From Bradyrhizobium sp. LMTR 3 (GTDB lineage: Bacteria; Pseudomonadota; Alphaproteobacteria; Rhizobiales; Xanthobacteraceae), in the NCBI RefSeq assembly GCF_001693485.1, contig NZ_MAXC01000004.1, positions 124,001 through 188,000 of the forward strand: 64,000 bases of DNA, read 5' to 3'. The translations under genes and the position numbers were made by a program. Below the pieces are notes generated by a model. The model saw nothing but the letters and a program-made list of their open reading frames with translations, did not search any database and was not told where the DNA came from. Every line of letters starts with the position of its first letter. The stretch's first letter is position 1. Positions 17,822 through 26,743 of the stretch are shown piece after piece.

Positions 17822-19180
17822 TTAACTCCGTTCTGCGTGTTGCGAATGTGAGGTGGAATCGCCCACCGGAAGCCGGCAACGAATGCTGGTGCGCCCTGCC
17901 TCGCGCAGCAATTCAAGCGTCCCGCTCAGCGCTCGAACGCGCTCCAGCATTCCCGTCAGTCCCCGGCCGAATACCCGATCCGCCGGAAAGCCGATGCCGT
18001 CGTCGGATACTTCCACGGTCACTTCGCGCTCGTTGATACCTGCCGAGACATGCATCGATTTCGCCTTGGCGTGGCGGAGCACATTTGTCACCGCCTCCTG
18101 GATCACGCGATAGACCGTCTGCGACAGCAGGCCGTCGACCTCGTTCAGTGCCGCGTCGATCTGCGACGTCACTTTGAGATCAGGCGACTGCGCCTTCGCA
18201 TTCCGCAGCAGCGTCTGGATGCTCTTCTCCAGGCCGAGCTCCTGAATGTAGAGCGGCCGCAAGCGGTCGAGGATGCGGCGGTTCGCCTGCTGCAATGTTT
18301 CGACCGACTGCAGAATGCCATCGGCCGCGCTCCTCAGCTCCGCATTCGCGGACGGGATGGTTTCCAGGAGCGCCACCGTGTTGGCGCGGATCCCGAACAG
18401 CAGTGGCCCGAGTTCATCATGGAGCTCGCGCGCCATATCCTGACGTTCGTCATCCTGCAGCGACATGATCCGGCGCAGCAGGCTGCGATTATCCTGGCTG
18501 AGGCGATTGAGGGTGCGGGCGAGTTTGTTGGCTTCCTGCGCGCTCCTGCGGATCTCGGGGGGACCGGCAGGGGAGATTAGCTGTTCGTAATTCCCCGTTC
18601 GCATGCGAGTCAGGCCGTCGCCCAGATTCTGCAGCGGCACCAATGCGGAGCGCACGGTGAAGTGGGCAATCGCCCCCGTCAGCAGCATCAGGACAATTCC
18701 GGCGCAGGCGATCGCCAGAAATCCGATCCACTTTTCGTAGATGTCGGCGGACATGTCCGGCGCAAACACGATATCGCCGACCTGCTTCCCCTCGACCATC
18801 ACCGGGAAGGCTGTCCCGATTTCGGGGATGGCGAGGAGGTGGACGAACCAGTCAGGCACCGTTCCCAGGGGAGTCTGCACCTCGGGAGGGTAAACATCGA
18901 GGTCGGTCCCGAGGCGCCGAAACCGGATTGTTTCCGACGTTCCAAGTGATTCCACGAAGGCATCGAGGGTTGCTTGCGGATTGGCCGAAGCTCGAAGCGC
19001 AGCGTTGAGCGCCGTCGCGACCGTTCTGGCCGAGCGGGTCCCTGGCTGGGCTTCCTCCACAAGTTGCGCAGAGGCAAAGATCTGGAGCGAAACGGCTCCG
19101 GCCAGCAGGGCGGCCACGAACATCAGGCCGAGCGGCAGCAACAACCGCGTTCTAAGAGAAAGCCTTTCCCACATTTGCAC
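17822..19180 (-). CDS. NarX/UhpB-type sensor histidine kinase
   Basis: The 452-residue kinase has two transmembrane helices (about 12-36 and 152-174) flanking a periplasmic sensor of about 115 residues, a HAMP linker (about 175-228), a HisKA_3 dimerisation domain and an HATPase_c domain. The phosphoacceptor is His254 in DMARELHDELGPLLFG. The ATPase domain has the N-box VIQEAVTNVLRHAKA and the G-boxes VSDDGIGFP and GRGLTGMLERV. Its likely partner is the LuxR-type regulator encoded divergently 74 bp away. The periplasmic domain has no recognised ligand motif. Confidence 0.92.
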   Translation of the reverse strand: MQMWERLSLRTRLLLPLGLMFVAALLAGAVSLQIFASAQLVEEAQPGTRSARTVATALNAALRASANPQATLDAFVESLGTSETIRFRRLGTDLDVYPPEVQTPLGTVPDWFVHLLAIPEIGTAFPVMVEGKQVGDIVFAPDMSADIYEKWIGFLAIACAGIVLMLLTGAIAHFTVRSALVPLQNLGDGLTRMRTGNYEQLISPAGPPEIRRSAQEANKLARTLNRLSQDNRSLLRRIMSLQDDERQDMARELHDELGPLLFGIRANTVALLETIPSANAELRSAADGILQSVETLQQANRRILDRLRPLYIQELGLEKSIQTLLRNAKAQSPDLKVTSQIDAALNEVDGLLSQTVYRVIQEAVTNVLRHAKAKSMHVSAGINEREVTVEVSDDGIGFPADRVFGRGLTGMLERVRALSGTLELLREAGRTSIRCRLPVGDSTSHSQHAERS

Positions 19181-19254
19181 TATTTTAGTTCCCGCAACCC
19201 AAGATTTCTCTTTCCAAATACCGCCAACCGCTTATTTATCCCGGAAGGGGATGG

Positions 19255-19902
19255 ATGATGCAAAATTCCGCCAGACCGGCAACGAAGGTATTGATCGTCG
19301 ACGACCATCCGGTGGTCCTGTCCGGTTGCCGTTCGCTGTTCGCCTCGGACAATTCCGTCAAGATCGAGGAGGCCACCGACGCCAAGTCCGGCCACCGCGC
19401 CTATGTTGCCAGGAAGCCCGACGTCACGGTTATCGACATCAAGCTTCCCGACGTTTCTGGTTTCGAGCTGATGCGGCGCATCCGCAAGGACGATCCGCGC
19501 GCCAGGATCATCATGTTTAGCATGAATGACGATCCGGCGTTCGTCGTTCGCGCCATCGAGATGGGCGCGCAGGGCTATGTTTCGAAGGGCGACGATCCGC
19601 GGATGCTGGTAAGGGCCGTCCGCAAGGTGGCCGCGGGCGAGAATTTCATTTCACCGCAACTGGCGGAGGCGGTGACGTTTTCAGGCGCGTCGATCAAGGC
19701 CAATCCGGCATCGCTGATGACGGCGCGCGAGCTGGAAATCCTGCGGTTGTTGGGTCGCGGCGACAAGATCGTCGAAGTCGCCGACGCGCTGGAGATTTCT
19801 TACAAAACGGTTGCCAACACTACCTCGCTGCTCAAGCAGAAGCTCGGCGCCAAGAACCATTCGGACTTGATCCGGATCGCGGTCGAGATGGGGCTCGGCT
19901 GA
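19255..19902 (+). CDS. LuxR/NarL-type response regulator
   Basis: The 215-residue protein has an N-terminal receiver domain (about 10-125) with acidic pocket DDH at residues 16-18, phosphoacceptor Asp61 in VIDIKLPD and Lys in GYVSKGDDP. A LuxR-type HTH follows (about 150-212, TARELEILRLLGRGDK and SYKTVANTTSLLKQKLG). A GGAAGGGG ribosome-binding site precedes ATG 19255. It is divergent from the NarX-type kinase and should be its partner. Targets are not evident; the nearest candidates are the small genes downstream and the paoABC operon. Confidence 0.92.
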   Translation: MMQNSARPATKVLIVDDHPVVLSGCRSLFASDNSVKIEEATDAKSGHRAYVARKPDVTVIDIKLPDVSGFELMRRIRKDDPRARIIMFSMNDDPAFVVRAIEMGAQGYVSKGDDPRMLVRAVRKVAAGENFISPQLAEAVTFSGASIKANPASLMTARELEILRLLGRGDKIVEVADALEISYKTVANTTSLLKQKLGAKNHSDLIRIAVEMGLG

Positions 19903-20060
19903 ACGCACTGGCATCCGCGTGGGCTACACCACCAGCCGTGCCGCACGGGCGCGCTCCGTTCGCGCCGTTGCCAAGCAAGAAGATGATGCGGATAGTCTGC
20001 CGCCGGTTGACGGGAGAAACTGGCAAAGTAACCTTGCGGAGCATTTGCAAGGAGAGCTGG

Positions 20061-20273
20061 ATGAACAGTCCGGATATCGCAGAAGCTGCGTTTGCACGGG
20101 CCTGGAGCGTCTACCTGCTGATCCACAGCGGTATCGACGAGAACGATGCACGCCGGGCCAGTCTCCAGCATTTTATCGAGCAGCGCTGCATGGCGGGCGA
20201 GACCGACACGGAGCTCCTGGCGGTCGAGGGGCTGAAATATCTCAAAAGCCTGGAACGACCCCGGAAGGACTAG
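20061..20273 (+). CDS. Small conserved-looking protein
   Basis: A 70-residue frame starts at ATG 20061 behind a strong AAGGAGAG ribosome-binding site (20049-20056). The product, MNSPDIAEAAFARAWSVYLL and onward, is helical and soluble, with a single cysteine. Residues such as HSGIDENDARRASLQHFI look amphipathic. I recognise no domain. The frame is open further upstream, but the RBS decides this start. It lies 158 bp after the response-regulator gene on the same strand and its stop overlaps that of a convergent small gene (shared CTAG at 20270-20273). Confidence 0.65.
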   Translation: MNSPDIAEAAFARAWSVYLLIHSGIDENDARRASLQHFIEQRCMAGETDTELLAVEGLKYLKSLERPRKD

Positions 20274-20476
20274 TTCGCCGCCGCCTCGTCCGACGGTTCA
20301 TCCTCGGTAAGATCGGGAAAAACTGGAACAATCGATTCCATCGCGCGTTGCCCGGCATTATTGGAGCCCTCGAGGAACGACGCCTTGAAGAATTTCTGAC
20401 GATCGAAGCGCTGTCTCTCCGATGGCCTGTCGCGAAGACCGCTGCCGCCGCCGAATTCCAGGAGGCGCGAGACCAC
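20270..20476 (-). CDS. Possible small protein with acidic C-terminus
   Basis: A frame ending at TAG (20272-20270) encodes up to 109 residues. The last 68, from GTG at 20476, read like a protein: SRLLEFGGGSG near the N-terminus, a basic middle (RPSERQRFDRQKFFKASFLE) and an acidic end (FPDLTEDEPSDEAAAN). The upstream part overlaps the plus-strand terminator at 20552-20579 and is unlikely to be coding. No clear ribosome-binding site was found for the GTG. It may be a genuine small gene or chance; the biased composition favours the former slightly. Confidence 0.4.
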   Translation of the reverse strand: MVSRLLEFGGGSGLRDRPSERQRFDRQKFFKASFLEGSNNAGQRAMESIVPVFPDLTEDEPSDEAAAN

Positions 20477-20551
20477 GATGGCGGGTGGCCGAAACCGGCA
20501 CGAAAACCATGAAGGTCTGCACAAATCAGTGACGGACCCTTCCAGGAGAGA

Positions 20552-20579
20552 GGGCTGCAGGTTCGCCTGCGGCCCTTTT
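20552..20579 (+). terminator. Strong UUCG-loop terminator, possible sRNA 3' end
   Basis: GGGCTGCAGG (20552-20561), a TTCG tetraloop and CCTGCGGCCC (20566-20575) form a 10-bp stem with one G-U wobble, followed by TTTTG. The nearest plus-strand gene ends 279 bp upstream, so it may terminate a small RNA or a long 3' UTR. Confidence 0.8.
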
Positions 20580-20971
20580 GTTGGTCCGGCAACAAGCATC
20601 AGCGCCGGTAACGCAGCGCCTCAACGAGCACAGCAGAGGCGGCTGAAACACCGAGCTGCGCCGCCGCCCCGGGTGAAGCTTCTTACGCGCGCCACTGCAA
20701 GGAACACGGTGAGATCGCTGATGTTTTGCCGCGCCATTCATGAATCCAGTTCATAGGTACAAGTTAATCCTGTCACCTAATAGGACGCGCCTGCGGCCGC
20801 TAGATGTTGGGCCCTGCGTCGCTCGCGCTCTATCAAACGTGAACGCCGGCCAGGAACAGCCGAAACGCGGCGCAGTTACAGGAGCGCAGCCGGATATTTC
20901 ACGCGGGCAGCGGTCAAGATCGCGCGCTACCTCGAACGGATCCGGGCGAAAAGCACAAACGGGAACACGAC
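20580..20971. other. 392-bp region without a supported gene
   Basis: Between the terminator and paoA I see no supported coding frame. Short frames here have no ribosome-binding site and no recognisable composition. The region should contain the paoABC promoter. No clear operator or riboswitch was recognised. Confidence 0.5.
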
Positions 20972-21622
20972 ATGAAAAGTCCGAGCGACTTCGAATTATC
21001 GCGCCGTAAACTGTTGGCGGGAAGCGCCGCATCGATAGCGCTGACGGCCGCGCCGTCCATCGTCAATGCGCAAGTGCCTGCCGTGGAGGCTGCCGTTGCT
21101 GATGTCTCTGCCGTATGGAAAGTCTCCTTCACCGTGAACGGAGCGGCGCGCGGCCTCACGCTGGACCCACGAACCACGCTGCTCGACGCGCTGCGAGAGC
21201 ACCTGCATCTCACCGGCACCAAGAAGGGCTGCGACCACGGCCAGTGCGGCGCCTGCACCGTCATCGTTGGCGGAAGGCGGATCAATTCCTGCATGACGCT
21301 CGCCGTGATGCACGAGGGCGAGCGCATCACGACCGTCGAGGGGCTCGGCACGCCCGAGAACATGCACCCGATGCAGGCCGCTTTCGTCAAGCATGACGGT
21401 TACCAATGCGGCTATTGCACGCCCGGACAAATTTGTTCGGCCGTCGCAGTGCTCGACGAGATCAAGGCCGGCATCCCGAGCCACGTCAGTGCCGACCTGA
21501 ACGCGCCGCCGCAACTCAGCAATGCCGAGCTCCGCGAGCGCATGAGCGGCAACATCTGCCGTTGCGGCGCCTATTCCAACATCGCCGAGGCAATATCGGA
21601 AGTCGCCGGGAGGCCCGCATGA
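20972..21622 (+). CDS. paoA: Aldehyde oxidoreductase iron-sulfur subunit PaoA
   Basis: The 216-residue subunit carries two [2Fe-2S] clusters. Cys87, Cys92, Cys95 and Cys107 ([12 protein letters not shown] ... NSC) form the plant-ferredoxin site, and Cys146, Cys149, Cys196 and Cys198 ([10 protein letters not shown] ... ICRCGA) the second. The N-terminus [19 protein letters not shown] is a twin-arginine signal, as in E. coli PaoA (YagT), so the folded complex is exported to the periplasm. The xanthine-oxidase-family complex oxidises aldehydes to acids. The stop overlaps the paoB start (ATGA). Confidence 0.92.
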   Translation: MKSPSDFELSRRKLLAGSAASIALTAAPSIVNAQVPAVEAAVADVSAVWKVSFTVNGAARGLTLDPRTTLLDALREHLHLTGTKKGCDHGQCGACTVIVGGRRINSCMTLAVMHEGERITTVEGLGTPENMHPMQAAFVKHDGYQCGYCTPGQICSAVAVLDEIKAGIPSHVSADLNAPPQLSNAELRERMSGNICRCGAYSNIAEAISEVAGRPA

Positions 21623-22569
21623 GATCATTCACCTACGAACGCGCCCGCACGCCGGCTGAGGCCGCGGCTTCCGCGATGCGCAAGCCGGATGCCAAATTCA
21701 TCGCCGGTGGCACCAATCTCCTGGACCTGATGAAACTCGAGATCGAGACGCCGGCCCATCTGATCGATGTCAACGGCCTCGCGCTCGACAAGATCGAGCC
21801 GACGCAGGAGGGCGGACTACGCATCGGCGCGCTGGTGCGCAACACCGATCTCGCCGCGGACGCGCGCGTGCGGCGCGACTATGGCGTATTGTCGCGCGCG
21901 CTGCTCTCCGGCGCCTCGGGGCAATTGCGCAACATGGCGACCACCGCAGGCAATCTGCTGCAGCGAACGCGCTGCCCTTACTTCTATGACACCAATCAGT
22001 CCTGCAATAAACGGAAGCCCGGCAGCGGCTGTGCGGCGATCGGCGGCTTCAGCCGCCAGCATGCTGTTATAGGCGTAAGCGAAGCCTGCATCGCGACCCA
22101 TCCGAGCGACATGGCGGTGGCGATGCGCGCGCTCGACGCCACGGTCGAAACCGTGCGGCCCGACGGCGCGACGCGAACGATCCCGATTGCCGAATTTTAC
22201 CGTCTGCCCGGCGATACGCCGCATATCGAAACGACGTTGATGCCGGGCGAATTGATCACCGCGGTGACGCTGCCAAAACCGGTCGGTGGCAAGCAGATCT
22301 ACCGCAAGGTGCGCGACCGCGCCTCCTACGCCTTCGCGCTGGTATCGGTGGCTGCGATCGTGCAGCGCGACGGAACGGGGCGTGTCGCGCTCGGCGGCGT
22401 CGCGCACAAGCCATGGCGGGTCGAGGCGGCCGAGGCCCAGATGCCGCGTGGCGCCAAGGCGGTCGCCGCACAATTGCTCGCCGACGCCAAACCGACGCGG
22501 GAGAATTCATTCAAGCTGGCGCTGGCCGAACGCACGTTGGGCGCCGTGCTGGCTGAAGCGAAAGGCTGA
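21619..22569 (+). CDS. paoB: Aldehyde oxidoreductase FAD subunit PaoB, with [4Fe-4S] insertion
   Basis: The 316-residue protein binds FAD ([13 protein letters not shown] near the N-terminus, and [13 protein letters not shown]). It also carries Cys119, Cys129, Cys138 and Cys157 in [21 protein letters not shown] and [11 protein letters not shown]. These four cysteines match the extra [4Fe-4S] cluster that distinguishes PaoB (YagS) from other xanthine dehydrogenase FAD subunits. The C-terminal CO-dehydrogenase flavoprotein domain starts near residue 215. ATG 21619 overlaps the paoA stop; upstream frame is not coding. Confidence 0.92.
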   Translation: MRSFTYERARTPAEAAASAMRKPDAKFIAGGTNLLDLMKLEIETPAHLIDVNGLALDKIEPTQEGGLRIGALVRNTDLAADARVRRDYGVLSRALLSGASGQLRNMATTAGNLLQRTRCPYFYDTNQSCNKRKPGSGCAAIGGFSRQHAVIGVSEACIATHPSDMAVAMRALDATVETVRPDGATRTIPIAEFYRLPGDTPHIETTLMPGELITAVTLPKPVGGKQIYRKVRDRASYAFALVSVAAIVQRDGTGRVALGGVAHKPWRVEAAEAQMPRGAKAVAAQLLADAKPTRENSFKLALAERTLGAVLAEAKG

Positions 22570-22585
22570 TCCGAAAGGTTGATCC

Positions 22586-24790
22586 ATGAGATTCGAAACC
22601 GCTGCCACAATCAATCCGATCGACCAGCTCAAGGTGGTCGGCAAGCCCGCCGATCGCATCGATGGTCCGCTCAAGACCACGGGCACCGCGCGTTATGCCT
22701 ACGAGCACCATGAAGGCGTTTCAAATCCGGCTTACGGCTACGTGATCGGCTCGGCCATCGCCAAGGGCCGGATCGCCGGTATGGATCTCGCTGCCGCCAA
22801 GTCGGCACCCGGCGTGCGCGCCATCGTCACGGCTGATAATGCCGGCAAGCTCGGCAAGGGTGACCGCAACACCGCGAAGCTGCTCGGCGGTCCCGACATC
22901 GAACATTATCACCAGGCGATCGCGCTCGTGGTTGCCGATACTTTCGAGCAGGCCCGCGCCGCTGCGGAACTCGTCCGCGTCGACTATGTCCGAACCGATG
23001 GCGCCTTCGATCTCGCGGCGGTCAAGGACATTGCCAAGCCCCGCGCCGTGTTCGGTGGTCCGGCCGATACCGCAGTCGGTGATTTTGCCGACGCATTCGC
23101 CGCAGCGCCGGTTCAACTCGACGCCAACTACACCACGCCCGATCAGGCGCATGCGATGATGGAGCCGCATGCCTCGATCGCCGCCTGGAATGGCGACAAG
23201 CTCACGCTCTGGACCTCGAACCAGATGATCGCCTGGGGAGTGGGGGAGGTGGCGAAGACGCTGGACATTCCAAAGGAGAACGTTCGCCTGATCTCGCCCT
23301 TCATCGGCGGCGGCTTCGGCTCCAAACTGTTCGTTCGCTCGGATGCACTGCTCGCGGCACTCGGCGCGCGCGCAACCGGGCGGCCGGTCAAGGTGGCGCT
23401 GCCGCGGCCCTTTGTCTTCAACAACACCACACATCGCCCCGCAACGATCCAGCGCATCCGCATCGGTGCGGCCCGGGACGGCAAAATCTCGGCTATCGGT
23501 CATGAAGAGTGGTCCGGCAATCTGCCCGGCGGCAGGCCCGAGGGCGCGGTCGCCCAGACGCGGCTGCTTTATGCCGGCGCCAACCGCATGACCGCCACGC
23601 GGCTCGCCGAGCTGAACTTGCCCGAAGGCAACGCCATGCGCGCGCCGGGCGAGGCATCGGGCATGATGGCGCTTGAGATAGCGGTTGACGAAATGGCCGA
23701 GCGGCTCGGCATGGATCCGATCGAGTTCCGTATCATCAACGATACCCAGGTCGATCCGGAAAAGCCCGAGCGGCCGTTCTCGCAGCGCCGCCTCACCGAG
23801 TGCCTGCGGACAGGCGCGGAGCGCTTCGGCTGGAACAAGCGCAATCCGCAGCCGGGCAGGGTCCGCGACGGCCGGTGGCTGGTCGGCATCGGCGTCGCTG
23901 CCGCGTTTCGCAACAATTTGCTGACGAAGTCGGCGGCGCGCGTGCGGCTCGACAACAACGGCGTTGTAACCGTCGAGACCGATATGACCGACATCGGCAC
24001 CGGCAGCTACACGATCATCGCGCAGACTGCGGCCGAGATGATGGGTGTGCCGATGGAGAAAGTGGTGGTGCGTTTGGGAGACTCGACTTTCCCGGTGTCA
24101 TCAGGCTCCGGCGGACAATGGGGCGGCAACAACTCGACCGCAGGCGTTTATGCCGCATGCGTCAAGCTGCGCGAGGCGGTCGCGCAAAAACTTGGTTTCA
24201 ACTCGGCGGAAGCGGAGTTCGCTGATGGTGAGGTTCGCTCGGGTAATCGCCGCGTACCGCTGGCGCAAGCCGCGGGCGATAGCGGCCTCGGCGCCGAGGA
24301 CGGCATTGAGTATGGCGACGTCGACAAGAAGTATCAGCAATCGACCTTCGGCGCGCACTTCGTCGAGGTCGGCGTCGATGTCGCCACGGCCGAGATGCGT
24401 GTGCGCCGGATGCTTGCAGTCTGTGCCGCCGGCCGCATCCTCAATCCGAAGACCGCGCGCAGTCAGGTGATCGGCGCGATGACCATGGGCGTTGGCGCAG
24501 CGCTGATGGAGGAACTCGTCGTCGACGAGCGCGCTGGCTTCTTCGTCAACCATGATCTCGCTGGGTACGAGGTCCCGGTTCACGCCGACATTCCGCATCA
24601 GGACATGATCTTCCTCGACGAGACCGACCCGATGTCGTCGCCGATGAAGGCCAAGGGTGTCGCCGAGCTCGGCATCTGCGGCGTTGCGGCGGCGGTCGCC
24701 AACGCCGTCTACAACGCCACCGGCGTCCGCGTGCGCGACTATCCGATCACGCTAGACAAGCTGCTGGAGGAAATGCCGGACGTCGGTTGA
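22586..24790 (+). CDS. paoC: Aldehyde oxidoreductase molybdenum subunit PaoC
   Basis: The 734-residue catalytic subunit binds the molybdenum cofactor, in E. coli as the cytosine dinucleotide form. Markers are PFIGGGFGSKLF (about 231-242), the NAMRAPGEASGMMALE segment, GSGGQWGGNNST and the catalytic Glu694 in KGVAELGICG. Its length equals that of PaoC (YagR). It lacks its own signal and would be carried out by PaoA. The maturation chaperone gene paoD, which follows paoC in E. coli, is missing here; only a short Tat-signal remnant and a permease gene follow. Confidence 0.93.
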   Translation: MRFETAATINPIDQLKVVGKPADRIDGPLKTTGTARYAYEHHEGVSNPAYGYVIGSAIAKGRIAGMDLAAAKSAPGVRAIVTADNAGKLGKGDRNTAKLLGGPDIEHYHQAIALVVADTFEQARAAAELVRVDYVRTDGAFDLAAVKDIAKPRAVFGGPADTAVGDFADAFAAAPVQLDANYTTPDQAHAMMEPHASIAAWNGDKLTLWTSNQMIAWGVGEVAKTLDIPKENVRLISPFIGGGFGSKLFVRSDALLAALGARATGRPVKVALPRPFVFNNTTHRPATIQRIRIGAARDGKISAIGHEEWSGNLPGGRPEGAVAQTRLLYAGANRMTATRLAELNLPEGNAMRAPGEASGMMALEIAVDEMAERLGMDPIEFRIINDTQVDPEKPERPFSQRRLTECLRTGAERFGWNKRNPQPGRVRDGRWLVGIGVAAAFRNNLLTKSAARVRLDNNGVVTVETDMTDIGTGSYTIIAQTAAEMMGVPMEKVVVRLGDSTFPVSSGSGGQWGGNNSTAGVYAACVKLREAVAQKLGFNSAEAEFADGEVRSGNRRVPLAQAAGDSGLGAEDGIEYGDVDKKYQQSTFGAHFVEVGVDVATAEMRVRRMLAVCAAGRILNPKTARSQVIGAMTMGVGAALMEELVVDERAGFFVNHDLAGYEVPVHADIPHQDMIFLDETDPMSSPMKAKGVAELGICGVAAAVANAVYNATGVRVRDYPITLDKLLEEMPDVG

Positions 24791-24851
24791 GCTTGAGCGA
24801 ACGCGTATTGAACTTCGAGGCTTGACCCAGGGCATCCGCAAGGGAAGCGCC

Positions 24852-24905
24852 ATGATCACGCGAAGACGTCTGCTCGCCACCACGGGCTCACAATACCGGG
24901 CTTGA
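24852..24905 (+). pseudogene. Remnant of a Tat-exported protein gene (signal sequence only)
   Basis: ATG 24852, preceded by AAGGGAAG, opens a frame MITRRRLLATTGSQYRA that stops after 17 residues (24903-24905). The first 12 residues are a typical twin-arginine signal start, as in many periplasmic binding proteins or oxidoreductases. The frame then loses similarity and ends. This looks like the surviving 5' end of a deleted gene, the deletion ending near 24888. It could instead be chance. Confidence 0.45.
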
Positions 24906-24933
24906 TTGGAGCAAAATCTTGAGAGCTTGACCT

Positions 24934-24956
24934 AGGGCCGGGCGCGTCCCGGCCCT
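24934..24956 (+). terminator. GC-rich hairpin downstream of paoC
   Basis: AGGGCCGGG (24934-24942) and CCCGGCCCT (24948-24956) form a perfect 9-bp stem with a 5-nt loop. Only a weak pyrimidine stretch follows, so termination may be partial. It would close the paoABC transcript 144 bp after its stop. Confidence 0.5.
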
Positions 24957-25105
24957 CCACGTCTTCCTGCTTTATTGAGAAACCGTTTGTCGTTCGCTGC
25001 TCGCGGCGCCCTAATCTGACGTGGCAGGAATATGGCGGTGGACGAGTATCTCATTCTTCATAGCTAGCGCGCCAATCGTACCAAAAAACGCGCTAAAGTG
25101 GAGCC

Positions 25106-26374
25106 ATGGAGATTCCACGCCCCCTGCCGTTCTCGGCATTCGAATGGCTGCTGTCCGGGCGGTACTTGCGGGCGCGTCGCAAGGAAGGCTTCATTTCCGT
25201 CATCGCCGGTTTTTCCTTCCTGGGCATCATGCTCGGCGTTGCGACGCTGATTATCGTGATGGCGGTCATGAACGGCTTCCGGAAGGAGCTGGTGGGCAAG
25301 ATCGTCGGCCTGAACGGCCATCTTCTGGTGCAACCGCTGGAGCAGCCGTTGACGGACTGGGAGGACGTCACCGAGCGCATCAGTCAGGTGCAAGGCATAC
25401 GGCTCGCCGTTCCCGTGGTGGACGCTCCGGCGCTGGCATCGTCGGCGCACAACGCCTCCGGCGTGCTCGTGCGCGGCATTCGTTCCGACGATCTCAACAA
25501 ACTTGCCGCGATCGCCGGCAACGTCCAGCAGGGCTCGCTGGATGGTTTCGATCAGGGGCAAGGGGTCGCGATCGGACGCCGGCTTGCCGATCAATTGTCG
25601 CTGCGTGCCGGCGACAACATCACGCTGGTCGCGCCGGATGGCGCAGCGAGGTCGAAGGGCACGACGGCGCGGATCAAGCCGTACAAGGTTGCGGCGGTGT
25701 TCAGCATCGACATGTCGGAATATGATTCCGTCATGGTCTTTCTGCCGCTCGCCGAGGCGCAGGCCTATTTCAACCGCGCCGATGACGTGAGCGCCATCGA
25801 AATTTTTATCGACGGCAGCCCTGACCGGGTCGACAGCTTCCGAAGGCCGGTAGCTGACGCCGCGGGACGGCCGGTGTTGCTCGTCGACTGGCGGCGGCGT
25901 ACATCGGCGTTCTTCGCCGCACTTCAGGTCGAACGGAATGTCATGTTCCTGATCCTGACCTTGATCGTGCTGGTCGCTGCGCTGAACATCGTGTCGGGCC
26001 TGATCATGCTGGTGAAGGACAAGGGCAGCGACATCGCGATCCTGCGCACCGTGGGCGCCTCGCGAGGGGCAATCATGCGGATATTCCTGATCGCAGGTGC
26101 TGCGATCGGCGTGCTCGGCACGGTGACCGGACTGCTCGTCGGCATGCTGGTTTGCCTGAATATCGAAACGATCCGGCAATTCCTGTCCTGGCTCACCAAT
26201 ACCGAGCTGTTTCCACCAAAGCTCTACTTCTTGTCGAAGCTGCCGGCGGAGATCGATTTTGGCGAAACCGCCGCCGTCGTGGCCATGGCATTGACGCTGT
26301 CATTGCTCGCGACGCTCTATCCATCCTGGCGCGCCGCGCGGCTCGATCCGGTCGATGTGCTTCGATATGGGTGA
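25106..26374 (+). CDS. LolC/LolE-type ABC transporter permease
   Basis: The 422-residue protein has the LolC/E layout: one N-terminal helix (about 28-50), a large periplasmic domain (MacB-like core) and three C-terminal helices (about 275-300, 323-348, 385-405). The N-terminal FEWLLSGRYLRARRKEGFIS and C-terminal YPSWRAARLDPVDVLRYG are strong family markers. LolCDE releases lipoproteins from the inner membrane. No lolD ATPase gene is adjacent on either side, whereas lolC and lolD normally sit together. It is therefore either a second, orphan copy or a permease that borrows LolD from elsewhere. Confidence 0.88.
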   Translation: MEIPRPLPFSAFEWLLSGRYLRARRKEGFISVIAGFSFLGIMLGVATLIIVMAVMNGFRKELVGKIVGLNGHLLVQPLEQPLTDWEDVTERISQVQGIRLAVPVVDAPALASSAHNASGVLVRGIRSDDLNKLAAIAGNVQQGSLDGFDQGQGVAIGRRLADQLSLRAGDNITLVAPDGAARSKGTTARIKPYKVAAVFSIDMSEYDSVMVFLPLAEAQAYFNRADDVSAIEIFIDGSPDRVDSFRRPVADAAGRPVLLVDWRRRTSAFFAALQVERNVMFLILTLIVLVAALNIVSGLIMLVKDKGSDIAILRTVGASRGAIMRIFLIAGAAIGVLGTVTGLLVGMLVCLNIETIRQFLSWLTNTELFPPKLYFLSKLPAEIDFGETAAVVAMALTLSLLATLYPSWRAARLDPVDVLRYG

Positions 26375-26397
26375 GGGCGGGGCGGGGGCGCCACTCG

Positions 26398-26471
26398 TCA
26401 TTGCGAGCGCAGCGAAGCAATCCACTTCTCCACTTGCCGCGCGATGGATTGCTTCGCTCCGCTCGCAATGA
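26398..26471. repeat. Palindromic repeat, 'TCATTGCGAGCG' family
   Basis: TCATTGCGAGCGCAGCGAAG (from 26398) and its inverted copy ending at 26471 match over about 28 bp with one or two differences. The central loop is about 18 nt. It is 24 bp downstream of the permease stop. Confidence 0.8.
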
Positions 26472-26520
26472 CGGGGAGGGAACCCTTGAAATTCAAAACT
26501 ACGCACTGCCGATGCCGCCA

Positions 26521-26556
26521 CCCCTCTCCCTAACCCTCTCCCGCAAGGGGAGAGGG
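26521..26556. repeat. Short palindromic repeat of the 'CTCTCCC' family
   Basis: CCCTCTCCC occurs twice (26522-26530 and 26534-26542). The second copy pairs with GGGAGAGGG (26548-26556) over a GCAAG loop. It is a short relative of the element at 15920-16103. Confidence 0.65.
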
Positions 26557-26676
26557 AACGCACCTTTTTTGAACGACTGGCAGTGATTGAAGCGACAGGC
26601 CCCGCAGCGCTCTTTTCGTCCACGAGCCATTTCCCCTTGGCCCCAAAACCCATTATGGTGCGCCCTCGCTTCGCGC

Positions 26677-26704
26677 TTGGCGAAATCTAATTCATGGCTA
26701 ATAT
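26677..26704 (+). promoter_or_regulatory. Candidate sigma-70 promoter of thrC
   Basis: TTGGCG (26677-26682) and TAATAT (26699-26704) are separated by 16 bp. Transcription would begin near 26711, about 33 bp before the thrC start. This is the best promoter-like sequence in the 369-bp gap between the permease and thrC. Confidence 0.5.
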
Positions 26705-26743
26705 CAAAGGCTTGGCATAGGGCTTGCGCCTTTGGAGGGTGGT

